Shown here: piece by piece, positions 43,779 through 54,204 of the stretch | Numbering within the stretch: the first letter of the stretch is position 1 | How the letters are laid out: each line of letters opens with the position of its first letter | Source of the DNA: Stagonosporopsis chrysanthemi | Taxonomy: Eukaryota > Ascomycota > Dothideomycetes > Pleosporales > Didymellaceae | Length of the DNA: 64,000 nucleotides | Direction: 5' to 3' | Assembly: GCA_022560025.1 (NCBI GenBank) | Contig: JAFISE010000010.1 | Span: 124,001-188,000 of the forward strand | The notes under the pieces: generated by a model | What the model was told of the DNA's origin: nothing | Database searches by the model: none | What the model saw: only the letters and a program-made list of their open reading frames with translations | Position numbers and translations under genes: made by a program

Positions 43779-45219
43779 ATGTCTGCTCAAGGCCGCCGAA
43801 CTCACTACCAGCCGCCATGGGGCAACGCCAACATCATTGGTGTAGCAGGTAGCTCAGGGTCCGGTAAGACGTCTTTGGCGATGGCTATCGTGGCTTCCAT
43901 GAACTTGCCATGGGTGGTGATCCTTTCAATGGTGCGTCAGAGGCGCTCACAGCGGGTCACGTGCTCACATGCTAAGAATGGCAGGATTCGTTCTACAAGC
44001 CTTTGACACCGGAGCAATCAGCGATGGCATTTAGGAACGAGTATGACTTCGATGCTCCTGAGGCTATCGATTTTGATATTCTTGTTGAGAGACTGAAAGA
44101 TATCAAGGCTGGGTATGGGCACCGTCTTGTTTGGGGATGTTCCACTGATCATCTTCCAGCAAAGTCGCTGAAGTGCCTGTCTATTCTTTCGCGAAACACG
44201 CACGACTCGAGCAGACCACTACAATCTACTCGCCGCACGTTGTGATCCTAGAGGGAATTTTTGCACTCCACGATCCGCGAGTTTTGGATATGCTTGATCT
44301 GAAAATATTCGCCGAAGCAGACTCCGACCTGTGTCTGTCGCGACGCCTCGTCCGAGACGTCAAAGAACGCGGGCGTGACATTGAAGGCTGCATCAAGCAA
44401 TGGTTTGGCTTCGTCAAGCCCAACTTCTACAAATACGTTGCACCGCAGCGCGAGATTGCTGATCTAATCGTTCCACGCGGCATCGAGAACAAAGTCGCCA
44501 TCTCTATGGTCGCAGACCAAGTGCGAAAAACCCTCAAAGAAAAGTCCGCGCAGCACCAAATGGAACTCCGTCGTCTTGGGCAACTTGCCGAGGACAGTCC
44601 TCTACACATCAACGCCAAGGTGCTGGAACAGACCAACCAAGTCAAGGGCATGCATACTATGCTCATGGACCAGAGTACTTCGAAAGAGGACTTTGTGTTC
44701 TACTTCGACAGGATGGTTGCGTTGCTGATCGAAACGGCGGTCGACTTTATGCCGTTTGCACCAAGACAGGTGTGCACACCACAGAACAACGTCTACATGG
44801 GCCTCAAAAAAGAAGGCGAAGTCAGCGCTGTGGTCGTTCTTCGCGGCGGCAGCGCATTCGAGACGGGTCTGCGACGAACGATACCGGATTGCGTCACAGG
44901 ACGTGTTCTGATCCAGACAAACTACCGCACGGGAGAACCTGAGTTGCATTACCGTGCACTTCCCCAAAACATTGCACAGCACAGCCTTGTCCTAGTCTTG
45001 GATCCACAGTTCTCGTCTGGTGCTGCGGCATTGATGGCCGTACAAGTACTGGTAGATCACGGCGTCTCTGAGGACAGGATAGCATTTGTCACGTATGCGG
45101 CTGGTCGGGTGGGTATGAACCGCGTGCTGAGCGTGTTCCCGGAGATCAAGATCGTAGTAGCGAGGATAGGAGATGATATGGAGAACCGATGGGTTGAGAC
45201 GAAGTATCTAGGATGTTGA
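43779..45219 (+). CDS. URK1: Uridine kinase with uracil phosphoribosyltransferase-like domain
   Basis: This pyrimidine salvage enzyme phosphorylates uridine and cytidine with GTP or ATP. Exons are 43779-43931, 43985-44112 and 44160-45219 (446 residues). The P-loop GSSGSGKTS lies at 24-32. SMDSFYKPLTPEQ is the nucleoside-binding DSFY motif, rebuilt over intron 1. KVAEVPVYSFAKHARLEQT, VVILEGIFALHDPRVLDMLD, RRLVRDVKERGRDIEG and FVKPNFYKYVAPQREIADLI follow. The C-terminal half is a UPRT-like domain with VVVLRGGSAFETGLRRTIPD, LVLDPQFSSGAAALMAVQVL and VTYAAGRVGMNRVLSVFPEI; the phosphoribosyl loop is degenerate relative to active UPRT, as in other eukaryotic URK1 proteins. Length and order are normal. 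Confidence 0.94.
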
Positions 45220-45551
45220 TAACAAAGCATTTACATAGCACAATGAACATACGAAATCATGAAAATTTATGTTCTTAACATATACTGGATGAACAGGAGG
45301 TAAAGTTACCACTAAGCCCGAATAGAAATGAAACTAAAGCCAAATATTGTCACATTGGCAGTAAAGAATAGGAAAAAAAAAACTCGGACAGAACTCGTGT
45401 GGCAGTACAGTCGTAAGATACGCCATCCATACTATAGGAAGCATCCCTCGTAAGGTATCGACATCACGGGCCCACCGCATGCGATCTCTCTCAACGGTCC
45501 AATATCACATTACTCCATGTCCCACTACCAACATCGCCCATCGCCAACCCC
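45220..45551. other. Convergent 3' flanks, 332 bp
   Basis: AT-rich DNA after URK1, with a run of nine A at about 45374. No gene seen. Confidence 0.5.
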
Positions 45552-47126
45552 TCACCCATCATGTGGCGCCATAACTTCGTTTCCCTTAATACTCTCCACA
45601 AACCCGTCCTGGACCGTAGTGCGGCACCAAGGCTTAGTCTCCATCTCCTTTGTCATACAAGCAGCAAAGCACGACGACTAGCCCTTGCGCGGATACTCAG
45701 CGACGACCTTCTCGATCGTCTCTGCCGCGATGAGGTGCGAGTTCGCACCTGTATTATCTGTGGGATGAGCCAGTGAGGTACGAGGCTGACTAGACGGTAT
45801 TCCGAGGGTCGATCCGGAGATTGGGAAATCGGTTTGTGTTGGTGTTGGGTCGGTAGGCGGAGAGAGAGGCTGTCGAGGCGCACTCGAGGCGTTCTACGGG
45901 TCACCGGCTCGAACTCGAATCGCTTCCTGGTGCCTATGGTCATGCACGAGCGGATTGAGTGTGGAGCGGCTATCGACAGTAGAGTAGTGATCCTATTGGT
46001 GCTTTAAAACCTCTATACTTTTGGTCGATTCAAGGCACTCGGGTTGCGCGCTTAAGCGTTGTGTCTGCACAGCCTCGCGGGTTTTTTTGACCGGAAGAGA
46101 CCATAACCGCTTAAACCAATAAGCAGTCACATGTACGGTGGGGTTTTGGCAACTTGCATTCCGACTGATTTCAAGTACGAGAACTTCGGAACGACGAATA
46201 CGGTTGTTGAAATGCATTAATTTAGGAACATGGTTCGAGGTGGTGGGCTGTGCAGTGGCGACTGCGAGGTTACGGAACCAGACAGCCGCGCGGTTGGACG
46301 ATGCAAGCTTTGAGGCTGTTGCTTATTTTCCAATAATGCGCGGGTCTAGTCGTATGTGTAGCTCCATCCATTGGTAAGAAATACTGTGCAGCATCTTATC
46401 CGACGTAGGCATATCATAACGAGTCAGACGCCCCGGAAGGTAGTGGAGTCCACATGGTAGGGAACATCGTCCCAATTCGGTGGCATCATGAAGACAAACC
46501 ATATGTTCGTATAATGAGACATCTTACTAGCCAAATGAAGTCGGCCACTGGATCAGCAATCCCATACTCGTAAGCATGCCTGTTTCACCAAATTCGGCGT
46601 GGCGAACAATAGCCTGGTTGCCGTTTGCGCCATGCTCGGCCAAGAATGCCCTTGCTTTACTGGTCCCCCAGTACTCGAATAACCGATGGTTGCCTTGCAT
46701 ATGATCTGGGGTCGTGCCAGTGTCATGGAAGAGACAGGTCAGGAAATACGTCTCGAGGAGAGATTCAATTTGAGGAAAGTGCGCTTGCACGATAGCGTTG
46801 CCTGTTGTCGTCAACTTAGAGTTACAGTGCGTTTTTCGAAGAACTTACGCAAGCCATTGAGTTGTAAAGGGACGCAGGAGGCGTAGATAGAGCGTACCTC
46901 AGTTCCAGACTCGTATGCTGTGGTTGAAGATCCTTTCTGGCAACGTAGAATTTGCGTACTCGAAAACCTTCTTGCCTACGTCAGTCAGTGTCACGCACTT
47001 TCACACTGTCAAGATCCAGCTTGGCGTGCTGATCCTTATCAACCTTGTCGAGAGTTTGGAGTGGCTTTGAGGAACGGCTGCCTATCCATTACTGACGAGT
47101 CCAGTATTGGCTTCAACGCTTGTCAT
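45552..47126 (-). pseudogene. HD-domain protein of the fungal cyanamide hydratase family, decayed and interrupted
   Basis: Intact relatives are about 240-residue HD-domain lyases that hydrate cyanamide or act on related small molecules. The order of remains on the minus strand is: start near 47126 (MTSVEANTGLVSNG), then TAG at 47094-47092 where the family has Trp, then VAAVPQS-like and LDKVDKDQHAKLDLDS pieces in other frames; VFEYANSTLPERIFNHSIRVWN, ended by TGA (46901-46899); after a small intron, NAIVQAHFPQIESLLETYFL, CLFHDTGTTPDHM and IVRHAEFGETGMLTSMGLLI. Homology stops at about 46530 and resumes at 45757 with DNTGANSHLIAAETIEKVV, PRKG-TAG (45680-45678, again a Trp position), SSCFAACMTKEMETKPWCRT and VESIKGNEVMAPHDG. 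About 770 bp separates the two parts, against normal introns near 50 nt. Frameshifts and three stops make it non-functional. The family call is from motif memory. Confidence 0.75.
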
Positions 47127-47821
47127 AGTGTTGTCGTGCGTGGCGAATGTAGGTCATGAAGGGTTGATAAACCAGATGCGACACAAGGCATTCAAGGCAT
47201 GACAATGAGTGCGAAGATAGGTCCCTGTAAAGAAGCTGTGCCCAGTCTCAGCCTAAAGGTGTCGGAGATTTTTCTAGCTCTTTTCTGATATGATGTCCTC
47301 ATTATGACTTTGCAGAGCATGGGCCCTTTCCCCAGCTTAGCTGAAGGGCGTAGCTGCTCGCTCGTAAGCTTTCCTCCTGAGACTCGTGGGCGTGCATGTC
47401 AATCCTATCCAGGTCCTCATCGACTGCCATTTTAGTAAGCCGCCTTCCACAGTGTACCAAGCGTTTCATAAGCATCTTGCAGGTTACAAGTCTCTCCGAT
47501 GCGACTACGTCGTTGTCTCGTACTGCATATGTTATGGTTGTGCCCCATTGGTTGGAAAAGCTGAGCGTTGCACTTGTGCTTGCGTCTCCACAATTATTGG
47601 ACCCTGTCAACCACCAAAAAGTTCAGTCGAGTATCCTTGAGAATTTGGTTCGGACTGGGCAGGTACGGAATCGACGCATATGAGGTTTCGACCTCCGCAA
47701 TTGCAGCATGGTTGCGTGAGATCTGCCTTGCTCCGAGAATACCGGGACGATCCATTCTCATAGTGTATGTAGAGAGCGCTGTGGAGAGCCGTTTGCGGGG
47801 TTCGCGCGGTCACTGTCGAAG
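47127..47821. other. Unexplained intergenic, 0.7 kb
   Basis: This lies between the HD pseudogene and a small uncertain gene. Open frames of up to 100 codons exist, but none has a motif I recognise. It may hold further decayed sequence. Confidence 0.45.
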
Positions 47822-48223
47822 CTAGAAGCCAGCTGCAATCCACGCAGTCATTGTGGGATTGCCAAGGCCGACAAGATCAGCTGGGTCCATCATAAGATCT
47901 TGTGTGTAGCAAGCATCGGGACGCTGTGGCAAGAGCCGTAATGCGAAGCTTGGAGGCACACGCGAAGCCGTCATGCCTGCATCAAAACTGACTGCATGGC
48001 CGGCTGTACCAAAATTGAGGGTCTACGTTGCTTGCGCGGTTTATGCTTATCGTTTGCACCATGACAGCATGATGTCGATGATACGTACAGCAAGATTGCG
48101 TGGATTGGCGCAGCTAAAGAGAATCAAGGGGAGATCAAGAGCTTGAGCCTCCTGAGCGTCTCCGACGCGCACAGGCATAGAAGGAAGTAGCCGCCGAGAC
48201 GGGGAAGAAGGCAATTGGAGCAT
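47822..48223 (-). CDS. Uncharacterised small two-exon protein (uncertain)
   Basis: I do not recognise this gene. The model is 48223-48089 joined to 48022-47822 on the minus strand (112 residues); the intron 48023-48088 has GTACGT and CGTAG ends and keeps frame. The protein would start MLQLPSSPSRRLLPSMPVRV, continue ALDLPLILFSCANPRNLA, and after the junction TLNFGTAGHAVSFDAGMTAS, PPSFALRLLPQRPDACYTQD and DPADLVGLGNPTMTAWIAAG. Composition is protein-like and the stop follows cleanly. There is no signal peptide or membrane helix. It could equally be a fragment of a larger decayed gene, since a second open frame overlaps exon 1 and the neighbour is a pseudogene. ATG 48178 is an alternative start. 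Confidence 0.35.
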
Positions 48224-49665
48224 TGGAGCTCATCACGGAGCGGGTCATTTCCTCAAGCAACTTGGCAATCAAATCATCAGAGGGGTGACGTCTGCCTCTG
48301 CTACGAGCATTCTGGATGCGCTGTGATCGCCAGGCACTTTTTATTCGGCTCGAGGACGCGATTGTTTGGGGTGGAGAAGGAGCAGAAGCCATCGGCAGAC
48401 AGTAGTCGTTTTGGTGGGGACGAGCACCGCTGGAGGCTGTGTTGGCGGCAAACAACGACCAACGCGAGCTTTGTTGGCTGAGGTCGGTGAGAGGGCGACT
48501 GACCGGATTGGTACAAAGACCCATTGTTGTTGTCAAATAGTCGATGAGAAGGGCAAGGCCAGGAACAAGCATCCAGGAGGCATTCGATGTGACTTGACCG
48601 TGTTGACGCCCTGACTGCTTGGCCTCATCTCGTGGACAACGCGCGATTTCCTCGCTGCGTACGCACAGGCCACTTCTCTCTGTGTGCGACTGTGGTTGCT
48701 GTGGTGTCGCTGCGCGTGGTATGCAGCGCCCTTGTTGCGCCGCGTCAGAAGAAGCACGACGAGCGCGCTGAAGCAGCGACCCAGAAGCTTAGCGGGTCTC
48801 AGCAATCGGCTTGACTTGCAACCACAATCTGGACTGTCCTCTGCAAACCGCCGACGAGCAGAGTCTAAAGCGAATATGGGCAGCTAAGTCGAGGGTCAGT
48901 GGGACCCTGTCGGGAGCCATCACAAAGCGGGACTGGATCCCTTGGCAAGAGGGCTGTGCAAGCGTGCCCAGTGCTCAGCACTTCACTAGACAACACTTGA
49001 TCGCCATGGGGTTATGTTGGCGTGTTTCCCAAGGAATTCTTGATTTGTGTGTACAGGCCTGCTTTCAAGTTCTCGCCTCTGCAGATTCTTGAGACTGCAC
49101 AACAAGGTCGCCACGAGCCCTTTATACCCTTCACTGCACCTATGGAAGCAAAATAGTCGCATCATCGGGCGCAGCACAGCACTGCCTCTCTCTTCCACAC
49201 CAGCCCAACTGTACCCACTAGCCCGGCCATCAGCTGCCTCTCTACGCAGCTCGTCGCCTCCAGGTGCGTACGTCGCGTTCGCCGATGTCACATGTCTCGC
49301 CTCCTGTATTGAGTCCAGCTTTGATTGCTGTGGCGCAGTGTCGCCGAGGCTGGACGCGCTCCAGTGAAGGTCGTCGACTCGTCATACTAACGTACTGCAG
49401 CCTCGTTTGCCAATTGCACAGAGTGGTTCGCTAGTCCTTTCCCTGGACCAGGAGGGACCACGCATGCGCAATCGATAGACACAGCCGCCTCGCCTGTCTC
49501 AATTGCTTCGTCCCCAAAACCTTCCGCATGCCCGTCTAGGATTCACCGGTCAGGCTTACTTTGCTCACGCATTCTTCCTCTCGTATCCTTCGCTTGCCTA
49601 GCAACCCCGTCGACCCTCGCCCTCTGCCTGCTATCGCAGCCTCGAGGCTGAGTCTAGGCACCATC
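48224..49665. other. Intergenic and PMC1 leader, 1.4 kb
   Basis: No gene supported. A minus-strand frame at about 48135-48572 reads partly protein-like (DDLIAKLLEEMTRS), but has no start context or domain. From about 49.1 kb the sequence is CT-rich, as expected for the promoter and long leader of the calcium ATPase gene. The coding frame is open upstream of 49666 back to 49561, without ATG. Confidence 0.5.
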
Positions 49666-52600
49666 ATGGCGGACCACGACACACCAGACGCGGGGCCGCG
49701 CCGACCACGAGCTCCTACCATAACCATCGACACGTCCGCTGCTGGCGGCAACAGTCCTGGCGTAAACGAACACAATAGCTCTATGGATACCAGCGCGTCC
49801 CCTGAATTGCGCAGCGCGGGATCGTTCGAGAGCAATGCCAGCAGGCCAGTCTCGCTACATAATGTATCGTCTCCTACCACAAAGTGGAACAACGGTGGAA
49901 ACTTGTTGTCAGTGCCGGGAGCGCATTCGCGAGGCAACTCCATGGACTCGAATGCAGAGAATGGAGAATCTAACTCCACTGCTACATACGTCCCATCTTC
50001 GCAAGGTGACACACTCAAGGGAGATATGGGGCCCACAGAAGTCCTCAACGACAAGGATGCGCTGAAGCCTGATCCCGGTACAGAGGCCGACTTCGAAGTC
50101 GAGAACAACAAGTTTGCTTTCTCGCCTGGTCAGCTTGCTAAGCTCTACAACCCGAAAAGCTTGGGAGCTTTCCATGCTCTAGGTGGATTAGATGGACTAG
50201 AGAAAGGCCTCCGAACGGATAGGCGCGCCGGCCTTAGCGTTGATGAACAGCATCTTGACGGCACCGTCACCTTTGAAGAGGCTACCATGCCCAGCGAAAC
50301 ACAAAAAGCACCAAAATCCTCCGCCAACGGAGCCGTTGAGCACGACGCGTCCAATGCGACAGGGCCGAACGCTTTCGCTGACCGGATCCGCGTCTTCGCT
50401 GACAATCGGCTGCCCGAGAAGAAAGCAAAGAACATCTTCCAGCTCGCGTGGATGGCGTACAACGATAAGGTGCTACTTCTGTTGACTGCGGCCGCGGTCA
50501 TTTCCCTAGCGCTTGGATTGTACCAGACTTTTGGAGTGAAGCACAAGCCGGGTGAGCCCAAGGTCGAATGGATAGAAGGCGTAGCCATCATCGTGGCCAT
50601 CGCTATTGTTGTTATTGTCGGTGCTGCCAACGATTGGCAGAAGGAACGTCAATTTGTCAAGCTGAACAAGAAGAAGGATGACCGACAGATTAAGGTCATT
50701 CGCTCCGGAAGGACCCAGCAAGTCCTAGTTTACGACATCGTTGTTGGAGATGTTGTCACTCTCGAGCCTGGCGACATGATTCCGGTCGACGGTATTCTTA
50801 TCCAGGGCCATGGCATCAAGTGCGACGAGTCCTCTGCAACCGGCGAATCCGATCTTTTGAAGAAAACCCCGGGAGACGATGCCTTCCGTGCCATTGAGAG
50901 GCATGAAAATCTGAAGAAAATCGACCCGTTCATCCTCTCTGGCGCCAAGGTATCAGAGGGCGTTGGCCAGTTCTTGGTCACCGCGGTTGGTATCAACTCG
51001 AGTTACGGCAAAACCATGATGTCTCTGCGCGAGGACAGCGAGGTCACTCCACTGCAGTCGAAGCTGAATGTTCTCGCAACCTACATCGCCAAACTTGGTA
51101 GTGCGGCCGCTCTGCTTTTGTTCGTCGTCCTGTTCATCGAATTTCTCGTCCGCCTGCGAGGCAGCGGCGCGACCCCTGCAGAGAAGGGCCAAGAGTTCCT
51201 TGACATTCTCATTGTTGCCATTACCGTCATTGTTGTGGCTGTTCCTGAGGGTCTGCCCCTTGCTGTTACGCTTGCACTGGCTTTCGCTACGACTCGCATG
51301 TTGAAGGACAACAATCTGGTGCGCCTGCTACGATCTTGCGAGACCATGGGCAACGCGACCACTATCTGCTCCGACAAGACTGGTACTCTGACCCAGAACA
51401 AGATGACTGTCGTTGCTGGCTCTCTCGGAACTGCCCTTCGGTTTGGCGATCACAAGCTCAAGGCTTCCCAGGAATCCAACTCTATCGATGATGGCAGCAA
51501 AGGAAAAAATGCAGCAGAGTCTCCTGTTGAAGGCCCCAACGACGTTTCCGCCTCTGAGTTTGCCGCTACCATCAGCAAGGATGTGAAAGATCTCCTTGAG
51601 CAATCGATTGTACAGAATACCACTGCATTCGAGGGCGAAGCTGGCGGACCAGACCCATTCATTGGGTCCAAGACTGAGACTGCTCTGCTTGGTTTTGCAC
51701 GCGACCACCTCGGCATGGGTCATCTCGGCGAGGAGCGATCTAACGCTAACATGGTACAAATCATTCCTTTCGACTCGGCTATCAAGTGCTCAGGCGCCGT
51801 TGCAAAGCTTGCTGATGGACAATACCGTATGTACGTCAAGGGTGCTTCTGAGATTCTCCTCGGCAACTGCGACAAGATCGTGACCGACGCGTCAAAGGAG
51901 CTCATCGCTGGACCCATGACTGGCGATAATCGCGAAGCCCTCGAGCATGTGATCATGACATATGCATCCCGCTCACTCCGTACCATCGGTCTCGTCTACC
52001 GCGACTTTGAAAGCTGGCCACCCAGGGACTCCAAGCTCAACGAGGACGATCCAAGCCAGGCTGTGTTTGCAGACGTTTTCAAGAACATGACCTTCCTCGC
52101 TGTCGTCGGTATCCAAGACCCTCTGCGTGACAGTGTCAAGGAAGCCGTCAAGGACTGTCAACACGCTGGTGTCTACGTCCGCATGGTCACTGGTGACAAT
52201 GTTATGACAGCCAAGGCTATCGCCGAAGACTGTGGTATTCTTGTCCCTGGTGGAGTCGTTATGGAGGGCCCCACCTTCCGCAAGCTGTCAAAGAAGGACA
52301 TGGATGCCGTCATTCCTAAGCTCTGTGTTTTGGCGCGTTCTAGCCCCGAAGACAAGCGCAAACTTGTGAAGCGTCTCAAAGAGCTGGGTGAGACCGTCGC
52401 CGTCACTGGTGACGGTACAAACGATGCTCCTGCGCTCAAGACAGCTGATGTTGGTTTCTCTATGGGTATTGCCGGAACTGAAGTTGCGAAGGAAGCCTCT
52501 GCCATCATTCTTATGGACGACAACTTCGCTTCGATTGTGAAGGCTCTTTTATGGGGTCGTGCTGTCAACGACGCTGTCAAGAAGTTCTTGCAGTTCCAGA

Positions 52601-53826
52601 TCACAGTCAACATCACTGCCGTTGTCCTTACTTTTGTTTCTGCCGTATCCAGCGAGGACCAGCAGTCCGTTCTCACCGCTGTACAGCTTCTCTGGGTCAA
52701 CCTCATCATGGACACCTTTGCAGCCCTTGCTCTTGCGACTGATCCACCCACAAGAAGCCTCTTGAACAGGAAGCCCGACCCGAAATCTGCTCCTCTGATC
52801 ACGCTGAGGATGTGGAAGATGATCATTGGTCAAGCTATCTACCAGTTGGTCGTTACCTTCATTCTCTACTTCGCCGGCGAGTCCATCTTGAGCTACGAAA
52901 GCCAACGCGAGCAGGAACAGATGCCCACCCTTGTCTTCAACACCTTTGTTTGGATGCAAATTTTCAACGCTCTCAACAATCGTCGCCTCGATAACCACTT
53001 CAATGTCTTCGAGGGTATCACGCACAACTGGTTCTTCATTGCAATTCTGCTCATTATGATTGGTGGTCAGACTATGATCGTCTTTGTTGGAGGTGTTGCC
53101 TTCTCCGTCACCAGACTCAACGGCGCTCAATGGGGCTACTCAATAGTCCTGGGTTTCTTATCGCTCCCAGTAGGCATGATCGTCCGCCTGATTCCCGATG
53201 AGCTTGTTGAAAAGTGCATTCCCAACTTCTTCAAGAGGAAGCGTAATCCCGAGGTCGTCGTTACCGATGATGACTTCGAATGGAACCAAGGCCTTCTGGA
53301 GATTCGTGACGAGCTCGCCTTCATCAGGAGGTTCCGTGGTGGTCGTCTCAGCAACATCAAGTACAACATCTCGCACCCCAAGGAGATTTTCACTAGGTCG
53401 AGGACCAGCTTCTCGCATCCGAGCACGCCCAATAACGGCGCTGCCGAACAGGAAGGCTCTCCAGCACCCACACCTTCCAGCCGTCGCCGAAACAGGTCTC
53501 GCTCGAACTCGGCTTTCGGGCCTGCCGCTGCCATGGCGGGTATTGTCGCAGGCAGCATCGGAGGGTGGTCGCCGATTGGCAAAGATGTCAGCGACGCCGG
53601 TTCGCTCAAGTTCGGTCGCAACACGAACAAGGACGAACTCGAGGCACAACCGGGCATTGAAGTTCACCCCCAAACCAAGCCATCGGATCCTATCCTGGCG
53701 CCTGGTGCGCACGAGTACCGCGGCCCTCCCAGCCAGAACACCGAAACAACACCAAACTTCGCCATCGGCCCCTTCGCCGGCGATCCCAAGCTGAACGACG
53801 ACAAGAAGGACGACACAAAGCCTTGA
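49666..53826 (+). CDS. PMC1: P2B-type calcium-transporting ATPase, PMCA/Pmc1
   Basis: This ATP-driven pump moves Ca2+ into the vacuole or out of the cell. The gene is one exon of 1386 residues; ATG 49666 follows ACCATC. The N-terminus is long and disordered. P-type signatures are TGES (392-395), VVAVPEGLPLAVTLALAF (PEGLP 527-531, cation-binding helix), SDKTGTLTQNKM with phosphorylated Asp570, FDSAIKCSGAVAK, MYVKGASEIL (KGA nucleotide loop), MVTGDNVMTAKAIAEDCGI, TGDGTNDAPAL (914-924) and LLWVNLIMDTFAALALATDP. Membrane helices occur in pairs as usual for P2 pumps. The C-terminal 200 residues are basic and Ser-rich (RRRNRSRSNS) then acidic; a calmodulin-binding autoinhibitory helix is not evident. 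No intron is needed. Confidence 0.95.
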   Translation: MADHDTPDAGPRRPRAPTITIDTSAAGGNSPGVNEHNSSMDTSASPELRSAGSFESNASRPVSLHNVSSPTTKWNNGGNLLSVPGAHSRGNSMDSNAENGESNSTATYVPSSQGDTLKGDMGPTEVLNDKDALKPDPGTEADFEVENNKFAFSPGQLAKLYNPKSLGAFHALGGLDGLEKGLRTDRRAGLSVDEQHLDGTVTFEEATMPSETQKAPKSSANGAVEHDASNATGPNAFADRIRVFADNRLPEKKAKNIFQLAWMAYNDKVLLLLTAAAVISLALGLYQTFGVKHKPGEPKVEWIEGVAIIVAIAIVVIVGAANDWQKERQFVKLNKKKDDRQIKVIRSGRTQQVLVYDIVVGDVVTLEPGDMIPVDGILIQGHGIKCDESSATGESDLLKKTPGDDAFRAIERHENLKKIDPFILSGAKVSEGVGQFLVTAVGINSSYGKTMMSLREDSEVTPLQSKLNVLATYIAKLGSAAALLLFVVLFIEFLVRLRGSGATPAEKGQEFLDILIVAITVIVVAVPEGLPLAVTLALAFATTRMLKDNNLVRLLRSCETMGNATTICSDKTGTLTQNKMTVVAGSLGTALRFGDHKLKASQESNSIDDGSKGKNAAESPVEGPNDVSASEFAATISKDVKDLLEQSIVQNTTAFEGEAGGPDPFIGSKTETALLGFARDHLGMGHLGEERSNANMVQIIPFDSAIKCSGAVAKLADGQYRMYVKGASEILLGNCDKIVTDASKELIAGPMTGDNREALEHVIMTYASRSLRTIGLVYRDFESWPPRDSKLNEDDPSQAVFADVFKNMTFLAVVGIQDPLRDSVKEAVKDCQHAGVYVRMVTGDNVMTAKAIAEDCGILVPGGVVMEGPTFRKLSKKDMDAVIPKLCVLARSSPEDKRKLVKRLKELGETVAVTGDGTNDAPALKTADVGFSMGIAGTEVAKEASAIILMDDNFASIVKALLWGRAVNDAVKKFLQFQITVNITAVVLTFVSAVSSEDQQSVLTAVQLLWVNLIMDTFAALALATDPPTRSLLNRKPDPKSAPLITLRMWKMIIGQAIYQLVVTFILYFAGESILSYESQREQEQMPTLVFNTFVWMQIFNALNNRRLDNHFNVFEGITHNWFFIAILLIMIGGQTMIVFVGGVAFSVTRLNGAQWGYSIVLGFLSLPVGMIVRLIPDELVEKCIPNFFKRKRNPEVVVTDDDFEWNQGLLEIRDELAFIRRFRGGRLSNIKYNISHPKEIFTRSRTSFSHPSTPNNGAAEQEGSPAPTPSSRRRNRSRSNSAFGPAAAMAGIVAGSIGGWSPIGKDVSDAGSLKFGRNTNKDELEAQPGIEVHPQTKPSDPILAPGAHEYRGPPSQNTETTPNFAIGPFAGDPKLNDDKKDDTKP

Positions 53827-54204
53827 TCGTCGTTCCCTTTCTTCATTTCCTGCTGTACACCAAACACCTGGCATCAACGGCGCATTCGGCGTTCCCACTA
53901 CAGGTTTACATTTACGTGCTTTAATGTCAATACCCGTCCACTTGCTGGACTTCTTCGTTCGCGTCCATCTGCTTCTGCCCCGTGCGCAAGCCCGCCCGGC
54001 CGTCTGTGTTAGCGGAGCTTCTTGAGGGTGGTGGAGATTGTAGACTTCTATTTCCTGGCAGCGCGGCGAGGAGGCAATGCTCACACACATTTGGTAGTCG
54101 ATAAGATCCTATGAATAAACACAAAACAAAAAGCTTTGATACACATTCGTCCATTCGCAGCCACGCAGTTCTAGCACCCCAGTGATGAAAAGTCGACATC
54201 TCTT
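53827..54204. other. Convergent 3' flanks PMC1/TRM12, 378 bp
   Basis: Likely polyadenylation regions of both genes. No separate gene seen. Confidence 0.55.

Noticed and set aside
48135..48572. 145-codon minus-strand frame with DDLIAKLLEEMTRS
   Set aside because: No ATG at its start, Arg/Ser-rich ends, and it overlaps the alternative two-exon model; neither can be proved.
53158..54090. Long open frame antisense to the end of PMC1
   Set aside because: It mirrors the codon bias of the sense gene, has no domain, and the sense protein is certain.
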